From contig NZ_FSRJ01000001.1 in the NCBI RefSeq assembly GCF_900142065.1, forward strand, positions 1 through 64,000: a stretch of DNA of 64,000 bases, in the 5' to 3' direction. Shown here in pieces: positions 9,015 to 18,830 of this stretch; position 1 is the first letter of the stretch, and each line of letters starts with the position of its first letter. The notes below the pieces were generated by a model. It saw nothing but the letters and a program-made list of their open reading frames with translations, did no database searches and was not told the origin of the DNA. The stretch comes from Agromyces cerinus subsp. cerinus (GTDB lineage: Bacteria > Actinomycetota > Actinomycetes > Actinomycetales > Microbacteriaceae). Made by a program: the position numbers and the translations under genes.

Positions 9015-9691
9015 CCCGCATCCTGCTCGTCGAAGACGAGATCGCCCTGAGCGACCCGCTGAGCTTCCTGCTCGAACGAGAGGGCTACGAGGTGGAGGTC
9101 GCGGCCGACGGCCCGTCGGCCGTCGAGGCATTCGACCGCGCGGGCGCCGACCTGGTGCTGCTCGACCTCATGCTTCCGGGTCTGCCGGGCACCGAGGTCT
9201 GCCGCGAGATCCGCAGCCGCTCGACGGTGCCGATCATCATGCTGACGGCGAAGGACTCCGAGATCGACATCGTGGTCGGGCTCGAGCTCGGGGCCGACGA
9301 CTACGTCACGAAGCCCTACTCGACCCGTGAGCTGCTCGCGCGCATCCGCGCCGTGCTGCGCCGGCGCATCGAGATCGAGGACTTCGACGAGGCCGTGATC
9401 GAGGGCGGCCGGGTGCGCATGGATGTCGACCGGCACACGGTCGAGGTCGACGGCGAGCCCGTGCCCATGCCGCTGAAGGAATTCGAGCTGCTCGAGCTGC
9501 TCATGCGCAACCCCGGCCGTGTGCTCACCAGAGGGCAGCTCATCGACCGGGTCTGGGGATCCGACTACTTCGGCGACACGAAGACGCTCGACGTGCACAT
9601 CAAGCGCATCCGTTCGAAGATCGAGCAGCAGCCGTCGGAGCCGGTGCAGCTCGTGACCGTGCGCGGCCTCGGCTACCGCTTCGAGGCCTGA
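9011..9691 (+). CDS. regX3: Response regulator RegX3 (OmpR/PhoB family)
   Basis: 226 residues. The receiver domain has phospho-acceptor D52 in LLDLMLPG, acidic pocket EDE and conserved Lys in VTKPYS. The C-terminal winged helix ends in the recognition/wing motif VRGLGYRFEA. GTG start at 9011 overlaps the senX3 stop. It activates or represses phosphate-starvation genes. A hairpin terminator follows. Confidence 0.95.
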   Translation: MTRILLVEDEIALSDPLSFLLEREGYEVEVAADGPSAVEAFDRAGADLVLLDLMLPGLPGTEVCREIRSRSTVPIIMLTAKDSEIDIVVGLELGADDYVTKPYSTRELLARIRAVLRRRIEIEDFDEAVIEGGRVRMDVDRHTVEVDGEPVPMPLKEFELLELLMRNPGRVLTRGQLIDRVWGSDYFGDTKTLDVHIKRIRSKIEQQPSEPVQLVTVRGLGYRFEA

Positions 9692-9726
9692 TCCCAGGCG
9701 GCGCCGCGGCGCCGCCGGGCACGCGA

Positions 9727-9757
9727 AACGGGTGGGAGCCGAAGCATCCCACCCGTT
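9727..9757. terminator. Bidirectional terminator between regX3 and the LpqE-like lipoprotein gene
   Basis: An 11-bp perfect stem AACGGGTGGGA / TCCCACCCGTT with a 9-nt loop lies between convergent genes. Confidence 0.75.
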
Positions 9758-9781
9758 CGTCGTCGGTCGGCCGCGCCGAGG

Positions 9782-10258
9782 CTACGGGACGAGGTTCTCG
9801 TACTCGGGGAGCCGGCCGTCGAGCACCGGGATGAGCTTCTCGACGCCCTCGGCGCCCGAGTACTCGAAGAACATGGGCAGGAACGCGCCGGGAAGGGTGT
9901 CGATGCCCTCGAGCACGATGGGCTCGACCTCATCGGTGCCTTCGACCTGGTCGACGCCGAACACCAGTTCGGAGCCGGCCTCGACCTTGATGGGCTCGAT
10001 GTCGTCGCCGCCGAACTGCACGCCGAGCGTGACGTCGTCTGCGCCGTTGTTGACGACCGTCATGACGAGGGTGCCGTCGACCCCGTCGTCGGAGACGACG
10101 AGGACGTTGCGGAGGTCGAGCTCGCCGACGTCGACGGAGACGCCGTCGCTCGCGTCGTAGTGCTCGGTCGTCGCCTGGTAGGTGACCATCGAGCAGCCGC
10201 TCGCGCCGAGCGCGATGCCGAGGGCCAGAGCAGCGGATGCCGCGAGACGCGCCTTCAC
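9782..10258 (-). CDS. LpqE-like lipoprotein
   Basis: 158 residues. The signal peptide ends in lipobox LGASGC with lipidated Cys22. The mature part is an acidic beta-rich domain with alternating strands (NVLVVSDDG, TLVMTVVNNG). GTG start at 10258 has GGAGG 4 nt upstream. It is divergent from carD, as lpqE is from carD in M. tuberculosis, and I assign the family on that synteny and the general look. Such proteins are sometimes mislabelled DNA modification methylases. Role unknown; it sits on the outer face of the membrane. Confidence 0.8.
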   Translation of the reverse strand: MKARLAASAALALGIALGASGCSMVTYQATTEHYDASDGVSVDVGELDLRNVLVVSDDGVDGTLVMTVVNNGADDVTLGVQFGGDDIEPIKVEAGSELVFGVDQVEGTDEVEPIVLEGIDTLPGAFLPMFFEYSGAEGVEKLIPVLDGRLPEYENLVP

Positions 10259-10383
10259 AGAACCTCCAAGTGCGTGGTCGCGCACGAGCGGATGCCCGGG
10301 CGCGAAGGGAACGAACCGAGCATATCGTACGAGCAGCGACTGCCTCGAGAGGGGGCGGAACCTTAGCATGATCCCGAATGTGA

Positions 10384-10389
10384 TATCCT
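10384..10389 (+). promoter_or_regulatory. -10 box of carD
   Basis: TATCCT with an upstream TG (extended -10) lies about 27 nt before the carD start. It gives a short leader carrying the ribosome site AAAGGA at 10401-10406. Confidence 0.55.
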
Positions 10390-10415
10390 GATAGTTGCCG
10401 AAAGGACATCTATTC

Positions 10416-10898
10416 ATGCTTTTTGAGGTTGGCGAAACCGTCGTTTACCCCCACCACGGTGCCGCAACGATCACCGAGGTCAAGAAACGCATCATCAAGG
10501 GTGAAGAGAAGCTCTACCTCAAGCTGAACGTCACGCAGGGAGACCTCGTCATCGAGGTGCCCGCTGAGAACGTCGACCTGGTCGGCGTTCGCGACGTCAT
10601 CGGCAAAGAAGGCCTCGACAAGGTCTTCGAGGTGCTGCGTGCCCCCTTCACCGAGGAACCGACCAACTGGTCGCGCCGCTACAAGGCGAATCTCGAGAAG
10701 CTCGCATCGGGTGACGTGATCAAGGTCTCCGAGGTCGTTCGCGACCTGTGGCGCCGCGATCAGGACCGCGGGCTCTCTGCAGGCGAGAAGCGAATGCTCG
10801 CCAAGGCGCGCCAGATTCTCATCTCCGAGCTCGCGCTCGCGGAGAAGACCGACGAAGAGGCGGCCTCGACCGTGCTCGACGAGGTCCTCGCCTCCTAG
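10416..10898 (+). CDS. carD: RNA-polymerase-binding transcription factor CarD
   Basis: 160 residues. The N-terminal RNAP-interaction (Tudor-like RID) domain starts [15 protein letters not shown]; the helical C-terminal DNA-binding half includes NWSRRYKAN and the conserved region around [20 protein letters not shown]. It stabilises open promoter complexes at rRNA and other promoters. The start at 10416 has AAAGGA at 9 nt spacing. A strong terminator separates it from ispDF. Confidence 0.95.
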   Translation: MLFEVGETVVYPHHGAATITEVKKRIIKGEEKLYLKLNVTQGDLVIEVPAENVDLVGVRDVIGKEGLDKVFEVLRAPFTEEPTNWSRRYKANLEKLASGDVIKVSEVVRDLWRRDQDRGLSAGEKRMLAKARQILISELALAEKTDEEAASTVLDEVLAS

Positions 10899-10910
10899 CG
10901 GGAGTTCCAC

Positions 10911-10944
10911 ACGAACGGCGGGTGCCCATGCACCCGCCGTTCGT
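10911..10944 (+). terminator. Terminator after carD
   Basis: A perfect 15-bp stem (10911-10925 with 10930-10944, loop CCAT) begins 12 nt after the carD stop. Confidence 0.85.
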
Positions 10945-11022
10945 CGTATCCGGACGGGTCCGGCGCAGGGGCCGACGCCGCGCAGACGTCCGTTCCCCGC
11001 AGCCGTCGGACCCCGGCGCGAC

Positions 11023-11028
11023 TACGCT
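11023..11028 (+). promoter_or_regulatory. -10 box of leaderless ispDF mRNA
   Basis: TACGCT lies 6 nt before the GTG start at 11035. There is no ribosome site. Confidence 0.6.
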
Positions 11029-11034
11029 CGAACC

Positions 11035-12225
11035 GTGAGTTCAGCGATCGCCGTCATCGTCGTCGCCGCGGGCAGCGGCACCCGGCTCGGTCATGCCGAG
11101 CCCAAGGCCTTCGTGCCGCTCGGTTCGGGCACGGTGCTCTCGGTCGCCGTGGATTCCGTGCTCGGCATGCGCGAGACGCCGCACCTCGTGCTCGTGGTGC
11201 CGGCCGACCGAGTCGAGTCGACACGATCGCGCTTCGCCCCGGTCGCCGAGGCCGCTGCCGCCGAGATCGCCGTCGTCGCCGGCGGCGCGACCCGGCAGGA
11301 GTCGGTCGCCGGCGGGCTCGCCGTGCTCCCGGACTCGGTCGACACCGTGCTCGTGCACGACGCCGCACGCGCCCTCGCGCCGGCACTGCTCTTCGACGAG
11401 GTCGTGGGAGCCGTGCGGGCGCGTCGACGCGGCATCGTGCCGGCGCTCGACGTCGTCGACACCGTCAAGCGCGTCTCCGACGACGGACGTGTGCTCGAGA
11501 CCGTCGATCGGTCGGCGCTCCGCGCCGTGCAGACGCCGCAGGGCTTCCCTCGGGCCTCGCTCGACCACGCCTACGCCACGGCGCACGAGGAGTTCACGGA
11601 CGACGCGGCGCTCGTGGCGTCCGCCGGGCTCGTCGTCGACGTGGTGCCGGGCGACGTGCGCGCCTTCAAGATCACCGTGCCCGCCGACCTGCACCGTGCC
11701 GAACAGCTCGTCGCGGAGCGCGAAGCGCAGGCGTCGCGCGGCGTCACCGCGCCCAGGATCGGCACCGGTGCCGACGTGCACGCCTTCGCCGACGACGCGA
11801 CGACGACGCTCTGGCTCGCGGGCCTCGAGTGGCCCGGTGAACGCGGTCTCTCCGGGCATTCCGACGGCGACGCCGCAGCGCACGCGATCTGCGATGCCCT
11901 GCTCGCCGCCGCGGGGCTCGGCGACGTCGGCCAGGTCTTCGGCACGGCCGACGCGCGCTTCGCGGGCGCCCACGGCGAGGTCTTCCTCGCCGAGACCCGG
12001 CGGCTCGTCGAGGCGTCGGGCTGGCGGGTCGGCAACGTGACCGTGCAGATCATCGGCAACCGTCCGAAGCTCGCGCCGCGTCGCGCCGAGGCCGAGGCGC
12101 TGCTGTCCGGAGTCCTCGACGCGCCCGTGAGCGTCGCGGCGACCACGAGCGACGCGCTCGGGTTCACCGGTCGCGGCGAGGGCGTCGCCGCGATCGCGAC
12201 CGCCATGCTGCTTCCGCGCAGCTGA
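11035..12225 (+). CDS. ispDF: Bifunctional IspD/IspF of the MEP isoprenoid pathway
   Basis: 396 residues. Residues 1-~235 are IspD (MEP cytidylyltransferase), with the nucleotide loop [16 protein letters not shown] and HDAARAL motif. Residues ~240-396 are IspF (cyclodiphosphate synthase), with metal ligands DVHAF and [18 protein letters not shown], and the C-terminal [13 protein letters not shown]. The two catalyse steps 3 and 5 of the pathway; IspE (step 4) is elsewhere. Fusion is known in Microbacteriaceae (Leifsonia) and in several proteobacteria, while mycobacteria have two genes at the same locus. GTG start, probably leaderless. Confidence 0.96.
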   Translation: MSSAIAVIVVAAGSGTRLGHAEPKAFVPLGSGTVLSVAVDSVLGMRETPHLVLVVPADRVESTRSRFAPVAEAAAAEIAVVAGGATRQESVAGGLAVLPDSVDTVLVHDAARALAPALLFDEVVGAVRARRRGIVPALDVVDTVKRVSDDGRVLETVDRSALRAVQTPQGFPRASLDHAYATAHEEFTDDAALVASAGLVVDVVPGDVRAFKITVPADLHRAEQLVAEREAQASRGVTAPRIGTGADVHAFADDATTTLWLAGLEWPGERGLSGHSDGDAAAHAICDALLAAAGLGDVGQVFGTADARFAGAHGEVFLAETRRLVEASGWRVGNVTVQIIGNRPKLAPRRAEAEALLSGVLDAPVSVAATTSDALGFTGRGEGVAAIATAMLLPRS

Positions 12226-12257
12226 CCGGCCGCGCAGGGGCTGACACGCCCGGCCGG

Positions 12258-12263
12258 TAGGCT
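12258..12263 (+). promoter_or_regulatory. -10 box of leaderless cysS mRNA
   Basis: TAGGCT lies 6 nt before the GTG at 12270, so cysS-rlmB probably has its own leaderless promoter in addition to read-through from ispDF. Confidence 0.6.
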
Positions 12264-12269
12264 TGGCGG

Positions 12270-13694
12270 GTGACCGTGCGACTCTACGACTCGAAGGCCC
12301 AGGCCCTGCGCGACTTCGCGCCCCTGCGCGATGGGCGTGTCGGCATGTACGTCTGCGGTCCCACCGTGCAGTCGAGCCCGCACATCGGGCACCTGCGCAG
12401 CGCCCTCGTCTACGACATCATGCGGCGATGGTTCTCCTACCGCGGCAACGACGTCGTGTTCGTGCGCAACGTCACCGACATCGACGACAAGATCCTGAAC
12501 GCGGCGACCGACAACGGCACCGACGAGCACTGGTGGGCCCTGGCCTACCGCGTCGAACTCGAGTTCACGGCCGCCTATGCCTCGCTCGGCATCATGGCGC
12601 CGACCTATGAGCCGCGGGCGACCGCGAGCATCTCGCAGATGCAGCAGCTCATCGCGCGGCTGATCGAACTCGGCCATGCCTATGCGGCATCGGATGCCTC
12701 GGGCGACGTCTACTTCGACACCGCGAGTTGGCCGGCCTACGGCGAGCTCACGCGGCAGGCGCGCGACAACATGGAGGCCGCGGCCGACGCCGACCCGCGC
12801 GGCAAGCGCGACCCGCGCGACTTCGCCCTGTGGAAGGGGCGCAAGGCCTCCGAGCCCGAATCCGCGAGCTGGGCGTCGCCGTGGGGCGACGGCCGCCCCG
12901 GCTGGCACATCGAGTGCTCCGCCATGGCGACGCGCTACCTCGGGGCCGAGTTCGACATCCACGGCGGCGGCCTCGACCTGCGCTTCCCGCACCACGAGAA
13001 CGAGCTCGCCCAGTCGACTGCGGCCGGCGACGGCTACGCCCGCTACTGGGTGCACAACGGCCTCGTGAACATCGGCGGGCAGAAGATGTCGAAGTCGCTC
13101 GGCAACTCCGTGTACGCGGCGGAGCTGTTCGAGCTCGCCTCGCCGCTGGCGGTGCGCTACCTCCTCGGTGCGGCCCACTACCGTTCGACGCTCGACTACT
13201 CGCCCGGCTCGCTCGCCGAGGCCGAGGCGGCCGTCGACCGCATCCGCGGCTTCCTCTCCAGGGTCGAACGGCGCCTCGCCGGCACCCGGTTCGCCGGCAC
13301 CGGCGCTCCGGTCATCCCCGACGCTTTCGCCGCGGCGATGGACGACGACCTCGGTGTGCCGCAGGCCCTCGCCGTGCTGCACGACACCGTGCGCGCCGGC
13401 AACCAGGCGCTCGACGCCGAAGAGCTCCACGATGCCGCCGCCGCGCACGGCCAGGTCGCGGCCATGGTCGAGGTGCTCGGCATCGACCCGCGCGACCCCC
13501 ACTGGGCGACGGCCGACTCGGGCCCCGCGGCATCCGCACTCGACGCGCTCGTGACGCGTCTCATCGAAGACCGACAGGCTGCGCGCGAGTCGAGGGACTA
13601 CGCTGCCGCAGACCGGATCCGCGCCGAACTCTCGGCAGCGGGCATCACCATCGAAGACAGTTCTACCGGAACGCATTGGAGCTTGGGACTATGA
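12270..13694 (+). CDS. cysS: Cysteinyl-tRNA synthetase
   Basis: 474 residues, class I. Zinc ligand C29 is in YVCGPTV, HIGH is at 38-41, the further zinc ligands lie in WHIECSAMA and PHHENE, and KMSKS is at 272-276. The C-terminal alpha domain ends after the AADRIRAEL helix. It charges tRNA-Cys. It overlaps rlmB by 4 nt (ATGA), a gene pair conserved across actinobacteria. Confidence 0.97.
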   Translation: MTVRLYDSKAQALRDFAPLRDGRVGMYVCGPTVQSSPHIGHLRSALVYDIMRRWFSYRGNDVVFVRNVTDIDDKILNAATDNGTDEHWWALAYRVELEFTAAYASLGIMAPTYEPRATASISQMQQLIARLIELGHAYAASDASGDVYFDTASWPAYGELTRQARDNMEAAADADPRGKRDPRDFALWKGRKASEPESASWASPWGDGRPGWHIECSAMATRYLGAEFDIHGGGLDLRFPHHENELAQSTAAGDGYARYWVHNGLVNIGGQKMSKSLGNSVYAAELFELASPLAVRYLLGAAHYRSTLDYSPGSLAEAEAAVDRIRGFLSRVERRLAGTRFAGTGAPVIPDAFAAAMDDDLGVPQALAVLHDTVRAGNQALDAEELHDAAAAHGQVAAMVEVLGIDPRDPHWATADSGPAASALDALVTRLIEDRQAARESRDYAAADRIRAELSAAGITIEDSSTGTHWSLGL

Positions 13695-14713
13695 AGGGCA
13701 GCAGCGGCAAGTCGCGCGCCGGAGCCGTGCGGAAGGCGAAGAACAAGCAGGTCGGCTCGGGCGGCCAGGGCCGCCAGGCCCTCGAGGGCAAGGGCCCGAC
13801 GCCGAAGGCCGAAGACCGCGCCTGGCACCCCGCCGGAAAGAAGAAGGCGGCGCAGGAGCGCTACACCGCGAGCGGCGGCAAGCGCGTCGCCGGGCAGGGC
13901 TCGGGCCAGCGGCCCGGTGCCCCGCGCGGTGCATCCGGCGCTGCACGACGGGCGAAGACGGGCGACGAGTCCGAGATCGTGACCGGCCGCAACTCGGTCG
14001 TCGAGGCGCTCCGGGCGCGCATCCCCGCCACGACCCTCTACGTCGCCGCGCGCGTCGAGATGGACGACCGCGTGCGCGAGGCGATGAAGGTCGCCACCAA
14101 CCGCGGCATCCCGATCCTCGAGGTCATGCGCCCCGAACTCGACCGGCTCGCCGGCGAGGGCGGCGTGCACCAGGGCCTCGCGCTCAAGGTGCCGCCCTAC
14201 GAGTACGCGCACCCCATCGAACTGCTCGACGAGGTGCTCGCCCGCGACGAGACGCCGCTGTTCGTGGCGCTCGACGGCATCACCGACCCGCGCAACCTCG
14301 GCGCGATCCTGCGCTCGACCGGCGCGTTCGGCGGTCAGGGCGTCATCGTGCCGCAGCGCCGCTCGGTCGGCGTGAACGCAGCGGCATGGAAGACCTCGGC
14401 CGGTGCCGCGGCACGCGTGCCCGTCGCGATGGCGCCGAACCTCACGCAGACGCTCAAGGCGCTCAAGGAGCGCGGTGTCTTCGTGCTCGGCCTCGACGGC
14501 GGCGGCGATGTCTCGCTGCCCGGGCTCAGCTGGGCCGACCGACCGATCGTGATCGTCGTCGGCAGCGAGGGCAAGGGACTCTCGCGCCTCGTCGCCGAGA
14601 CGTGCGATGCGATCGTGTCGATCCCGATCTCGGCGTCGACCGAGTCGCTCAACGCCGGCATCGCGGCATCCGTCACGCTCTACGAGATCTCGAAGCTCCG
14701 CGCCGACGGCTGA
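13691..14713 (+). CDS. rlmB: 23S rRNA 2'-O-methyltransferase (RlmB/TrmH, SpoU family)
   Basis: 340 residues. An unstructured Lys/Gly/Ala-rich extension (1-~95) precedes the substrate-binding domain ([12 protein letters not shown]) and the knotted SPOUT domain, with motifs [31 protein letters not shown] and [14 protein letters not shown]. By family it methylates guanosine in the 23S rRNA peptidyl-transferase region. The basic extension likely aids RNA binding. Start ATG at 13691 overlaps the cysS stop. Confidence 0.93.
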   Translation: MKGSSGKSRAGAVRKAKNKQVGSGGQGRQALEGKGPTPKAEDRAWHPAGKKKAAQERYTASGGKRVAGQGSGQRPGAPRGASGAARRAKTGDESEIVTGRNSVVEALRARIPATTLYVAARVEMDDRVREAMKVATNRGIPILEVMRPELDRLAGEGGVHQGLALKVPPYEYAHPIELLDEVLARDETPLFVALDGITDPRNLGAILRSTGAFGGQGVIVPQRRSVGVNAAAWKTSAGAAARVPVAMAPNLTQTLKALKERGVFVLGLDGGGDVSLPGLSWADRPIVIVVGSEGKGLSRLVAETCDAIVSIPISASTESLNAGIAASVTLYEISKLRADG

Positions 14714-14723
14714 CGCTCCCGGT

Positions 14724-14753
14724 GACTCCGGCGAGCGGTCGCCCGTCGGAGTC
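14724..14753. terminator. Probable terminator between rlmB and the DUF4032 gene
   Basis: GACTCCG (14724-14730) pairs with CGGAGTC (14747-14753), enclosing an inner GGCGA/TCGCC stem. It is an imperfect bulged hairpin between convergent genes. Confidence 0.5.
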
Positions 14754-14789
14754 GCCCGGTCGGGCGCCCGCTGCGAGCGGATGCCGCGA

Positions 14790-16112
14790 TCAGACGTTCG
14801 CGCGCCAGTCGTCGTCTTCGTCGGGGTCGAGGGCGGCGAATGCCGCGGTGTCGGTCGACGGGATGGTCTCGATCGGCGACGTGAAGGCGCCCGTCGGCGG
14901 TCCGATCACGGTCGCCTCGTCGCGCCGGTGACGCAGCACGCTGTTGACGTACGAACTCACGGCCTCGGCGAGCGGGATGTCGTGGCCCACCTGCTGCGCG
15001 AGGAACCAGCGGTGGTCGAGCAGCTGGTGGAAGACCTCGGCCGGCTCCAGCTTGCCGCGGAGCTCGCGCGGGATCGCCCGGACCACGGGTTCGAACACCC
15101 GCATGAGCCACTCGTGCGCGACCATCTCCTCGTCGAGCTCGGTCTTGCCGTACGCCGCGCGGTAGGAGTCGAGGTCGTTGAGCAGGCGTCGCGCCTGGTT
15201 CTCGCCGGCGTCGAGACCGGTCAGCCGCAGCAGACGGCGCTGGTGGTGGCCCGCATCGACGACCTTCGGCTGGATGCGCACGGTCGTGCCCGAGTCATCC
15301 GTCTTGATCGCGAGTTCCTCGATGTCGAAGCCGAGCTCGTTCAGACGGTTCACGCGTTCGTTGATGCGCCAGCGCTCGGCGCTCGAGAACGACTCGGAGC
15401 CGGTGAGCTCGAGCCAGAGGCTGCGATAGGCCTCGACGATGCCGTTCGAGATGTTGACGGGGTCGAGCTCGTCGGCGACCTTGCCGCCGGCCTCCAGATC
15501 GAGGAGCTCGCCGGCGATGTTCACCCGGGCGATCTCGAGGTCGTTCTCGCGCTGGCCGTTCGAGAGGCCGCCCTCGTAGAGCTTGCCCGTCTCCGCGTCG
15601 ACGAGATACGCGGCGAACGCACCGGCGTCCCGGCGGAAGAGCGTGTTCGAGAGCGACACGTCGCCCCAGAAGAAGCCCACGATGTGCAGCCGCACGAGCA
15701 GCACCGCGAGCGCGTCGACGAGGCGCGTCGCCGTGTCGGGTCGCAGCGTCTGCGAGAACAGCGCCCGATAGGGGAGCGAGAACCGCAGGTGGCGGGTGAC
15801 GAGCACCGGCTTCAGCGCATCGCCCTCGTCGTCGGTGCGATTGGTGATGACGGCGACCGGGTCGACGCAGGGGATGTCGAGCCGCTGCAGGGTGCGCAGC
15901 ATCTCGTACTCGCCCTTGGCCATCTCGGCCGTCGTCTCCTTGATCGCCACGATGTGCGCGCCGAGGTGCGCGAACCGCACGAGGTGTCGCGAGATGCCCT
16001 TCGGCAGCGCCGCGATCGTGTCGTTCGGCCAGGCCTCGAGCGGGAGCTCCCACGGAAGGTCGAGGAGCGCCGGATCGGCCATGGCCGAAGTGATCGAGAG
16101 TGAACCGCTCAT
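14790..16112 (-). CDS. DUF4032 protein with protein-kinase-like (WaaP/Kdo-kinase-type) N-terminal domain
   Basis: 440 residues. The N-terminal half resembles the LPS-core kinase fold: a Lys in IVAIKETT (strand beta-3 position), a catalytic-loop-like WGDVSLSNTLF and a following VDAETG at the metal-binding position. The C-terminal DUF4032 region is helical and ends in an acidic tail. It is found across actinobacteria; no function is established that I know of. The start at 16112 is duplicated 64 bp upstream (see repeat). It probably acts in the cytosol; whether it phosphorylates anything is inference. Confidence 0.88.
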   Translation of the reverse strand: MSGSLSITSAMADPALLDLPWELPLEAWPNDTIAALPKGISRHLVRFAHLGAHIVAIKETTAEMAKGEYEMLRTLQRLDIPCVDPVAVITNRTDDEGDALKPVLVTRHLRFSLPYRALFSQTLRPDTATRLVDALAVLLVRLHIVGFFWGDVSLSNTLFRRDAGAFAAYLVDAETGKLYEGGLSNGQRENDLEIARVNIAGELLDLEAGGKVADELDPVNISNGIVEAYRSLWLELTGSESFSSAERWRINERVNRLNELGFDIEELAIKTDDSGTTVRIQPKVVDAGHHQRRLLRLTGLDAGENQARRLLNDLDSYRAAYGKTELDEEMVAHEWLMRVFEPVVRAIPRELRGKLEPAEVFHQLLDHRWFLAQQVGHDIPLAEAVSSYVNSVLRHRRDEATVIGPPTGAFTSPIETIPSTDTAAFAALDPDEDDDWRANV

Positions 16113-16195
16113 TGGTGCCTCAGCGTAGTCGGGTCGGGCTGCATCGAAACGAGGTGATCGAGAGTGATCCGCTCATTGGTGCCTCAGCGTAGTCG
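16090..16195. repeat. Direct repeat duplicating the DUF4032 start region (42 bp, period 64)
   Basis: 16090-16131 and 16154-16195 match over 42 bp with one mismatch (16103 versus 16167). The unit holds the -10-like TACGCT, GAGG and the first codons of the DUF4032 gene, read on the minus strand. The upstream copy makes an 18-codon frame (ATG at 16176-16174) whose first nine residues equal those of the protein and which stops 7 nt before the true start. Confidence 0.85.
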
Positions 16196-16239
16196 TGGTC
16201 GACGGGAGTCGTCGTGATCGGATGCCTCGCGAATACAGC

Positions 16240-16271
16240 GATGCCGGCCGGGCAGGAGCCCGGCCGGCATC
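16240..16271 (-). terminator. Terminator after the sugar-ABC ATPase gene
   Basis: A perfect 14-bp stem GATGCCGGCCGGGC / GCCCGGCCGGCATC with 4-nt loop lies 19 nt past the stop at 16290. Confidence 0.8.
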
Positions 16272-16289
16272 ACCGATCGACAGGGTCGG

Positions 16290-17390
<1,101 letters not shown>

Positions 17391-17575
17391 GATTCGTATT
17401 TCTCCTTCACCGGCAGGTACGTGCCGGACGATCCGTAGTGATGGACTGCGTCGACGCTGACGCTCACTCAGTATCGCACGCGGGACGAGGTGCTCCGCAC
17501 TGGCCGGGAGACGGCACTCAGCTCGGTTCCGGCCGGTTCGCGGAATCCGTTTGGGTATTTCACAGAGATCGTCCC

Positions 17576-17581
17576 TACTAT
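17576..17581 (+). promoter_or_regulatory. -10 box upstream of the DsbA-like gene
   Basis: TACTAT lies about 57 nt before the start at 17639, with TTGGGT (17551-17556) as a possible -35 at 19 bp. The 248-bp divergent region also holds the ATPase promoter, which I could not place. Confidence 0.4.
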
Positions 17582-17638
17582 CGTGTTTGCGTCCGCATGC
17601 ATACATGCGCGCCCACACAGCGACCGGAGTGACCATCG

Positions 17639-18565
17639 ATGAGCAACGGCGGATCGAATCAGCCACGCCCCACCCGTAACGAGCAGCGCGAAGCCGCGCG
17701 CGAGAAGGCGCGGGAGCTCCGCGAGGAGCAGAAGAAGCGAGAGCGACGCAACAAGTGGCTCATCCAGGGCGGCGTCATCGTCGCGGTGCTCGCGATCGCA
17801 GCGCTCATCGGCGGTCTGATCTTCAACAACATCAAGCCCGACGGCCCCGGCCCCGCCAACATGGCGAGTGACGGCATCCTGCTCACTGGCGTCGACGGCG
17901 TGATCACGCCGACTGAGACCCCGGCGCTGGCCGCGGACGAGGCGCCCACCCCCACGGTGCCCGACGACAGCGGCACCGTGGCGAACATCGTCACCTACAT
18001 CGACTACCTGTGCCCGTTCTGCGGCCAGTTCGAGACGACGAACGCCGACTCCATCCGCACGATGGTCGAGTCCGGCGCGGCGACGCTCGAGGTGCATCCG
18101 ATCGCCCTGCTGACCAACAAGTCCGCCGGCACCCAGTACTCGCTGCGCGCGGCGAACGCGGCGGCCTGCGTGGCGAACACCTCGCCCGAGTCGTTCTTCG
18201 ACTTCAACGCGCTGCTGTTCGAGAACCAGCCCGAAGAGACCTCCGTCGGCCTCGACAATGCCGAGATCAAGTCGCTCGCCAAGAAGGCGGGCGTGAGCTC
18301 GCTGTCGACGATCGAGCAGTGCATCGACGATGTCCAGTTCAAGAAGTGGGTGCAGGATGCCACGACGCGCGCCCTGACCGAACCGGTGCCGAACTCCGAC
18401 CTCGAGGCGATCAAGGGCACCCCGACGGTGCTCGTGAACGGCAAGCAGTACGAGGGCTCGCTGACCGACCCGGCCGAGTTCCAGTCGTTCGTGCTGCAGG
18501 CGACCGGCGAGACCTTCTCGGAATCGAACTCGACCCCGTCGCCGACGCCCACCCCGGCGCCGTAA
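17639..18565 (+). CDS. Membrane-anchored DsbA-like thiol-disulfide protein
   Basis: 308 residues. A highly charged cytosolic coil (1-40, RE-rich) precedes one membrane helix (~41-63) and a thioredoxin-fold domain outside the cell, with CPFC at 125-128 and the cis-Pro loop GTPTVLVN. A long helical insert lies between. The tail is Ser/Thr/Pro-rich. By family it forms or shuffles disulfides in exported proteins. Its companion VKOR/DsbB is not adjacent. A terminator follows. Confidence 0.92.
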   Translation: MSNGGSNQPRPTRNEQREAAREKARELREEQKKRERRNKWLIQGGVIVAVLAIAALIGGLIFNNIKPDGPGPANMASDGILLTGVDGVITPTETPALAADEAPTPTVPDDSGTVANIVTYIDYLCPFCGQFETTNADSIRTMVESGAATLEVHPIALLTNKSAGTQYSLRAANAAACVANTSPESFFDFNALLFENQPEETSVGLDNAEIKSLAKKAGVSSLSTIEQCIDDVQFKKWVQDATTRALTEPVPNSDLEAIKGTPTVLVNGKQYEGSLTDPAEFQSFVLQATGETFSESNSTPSPTPTPAP

Positions 18566-18582
18566 CCCGCGAGATCGCTGCG

Positions 18583-18607
18583 AAGGCCCGGCCGTGCGCC
18601 GGGCCTT
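18583..18607 (+). terminator. Terminator after the DsbA-like gene
   Basis: AAGGCCCGGC / GCCGGGCCTT is a perfect 10-bp stem with a 5-nt loop, 17 nt after the stop. Confidence 0.8.
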
Positions 18608-18681
18608 GTGCGTTCGGGGGCCGCGTCGTCTGCCGTCTCACCGGTCGACGATCGGTAGGATGTCCGAGAGGCATCGCCCTC

Positions 18682-18754
18682 GCCGGCTTGGCGCAATTGG
18701 TAGCGCACCGCTCTTGTAAAGCGGGGGTTGTGGGTTCGAGTCCCATAGCCGGCT
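18682..18754 (+). tRNA. tRNA-Thr (anticodon TGT)
   Basis: The cloverleaf is complete: acceptor GCCGGCT/AGCCGGC, D-stem GCGC/GCGC, anticodon stem CCGCT/AGCGG with loop CTTGTAA (anticodon TGT at 18715-18717), and T-loop TTCGAGT in a GTGGG/CCCAT stem. CCA is not encoded. TAGGAT at 18656-18661 is a plausible -10. Confidence 0.97.
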
Positions 18755-18830
18755 CTTGACTCAGCACGCAGCTCCTCAGCCGCCACCGGCGGACCCCGCA
18801 GCACACCACCACCACGTCGAGACGTCGCGC

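Noticed and set aside
12728..13690. Plus-strand extension of the rlmB frame into cysS
   Set aside because: The upstream part lies over cysS in another frame and is Arg-rich nonsense; rlmB starts at 13691 with the ATGA overlap.
18756..18830. TTG start one base after the tRNA-Thr for the DMT-type transporter
   Set aside because: It has no ribosome site and adds a His/Pro-rich leader before the first helix; kept only as an alternative.
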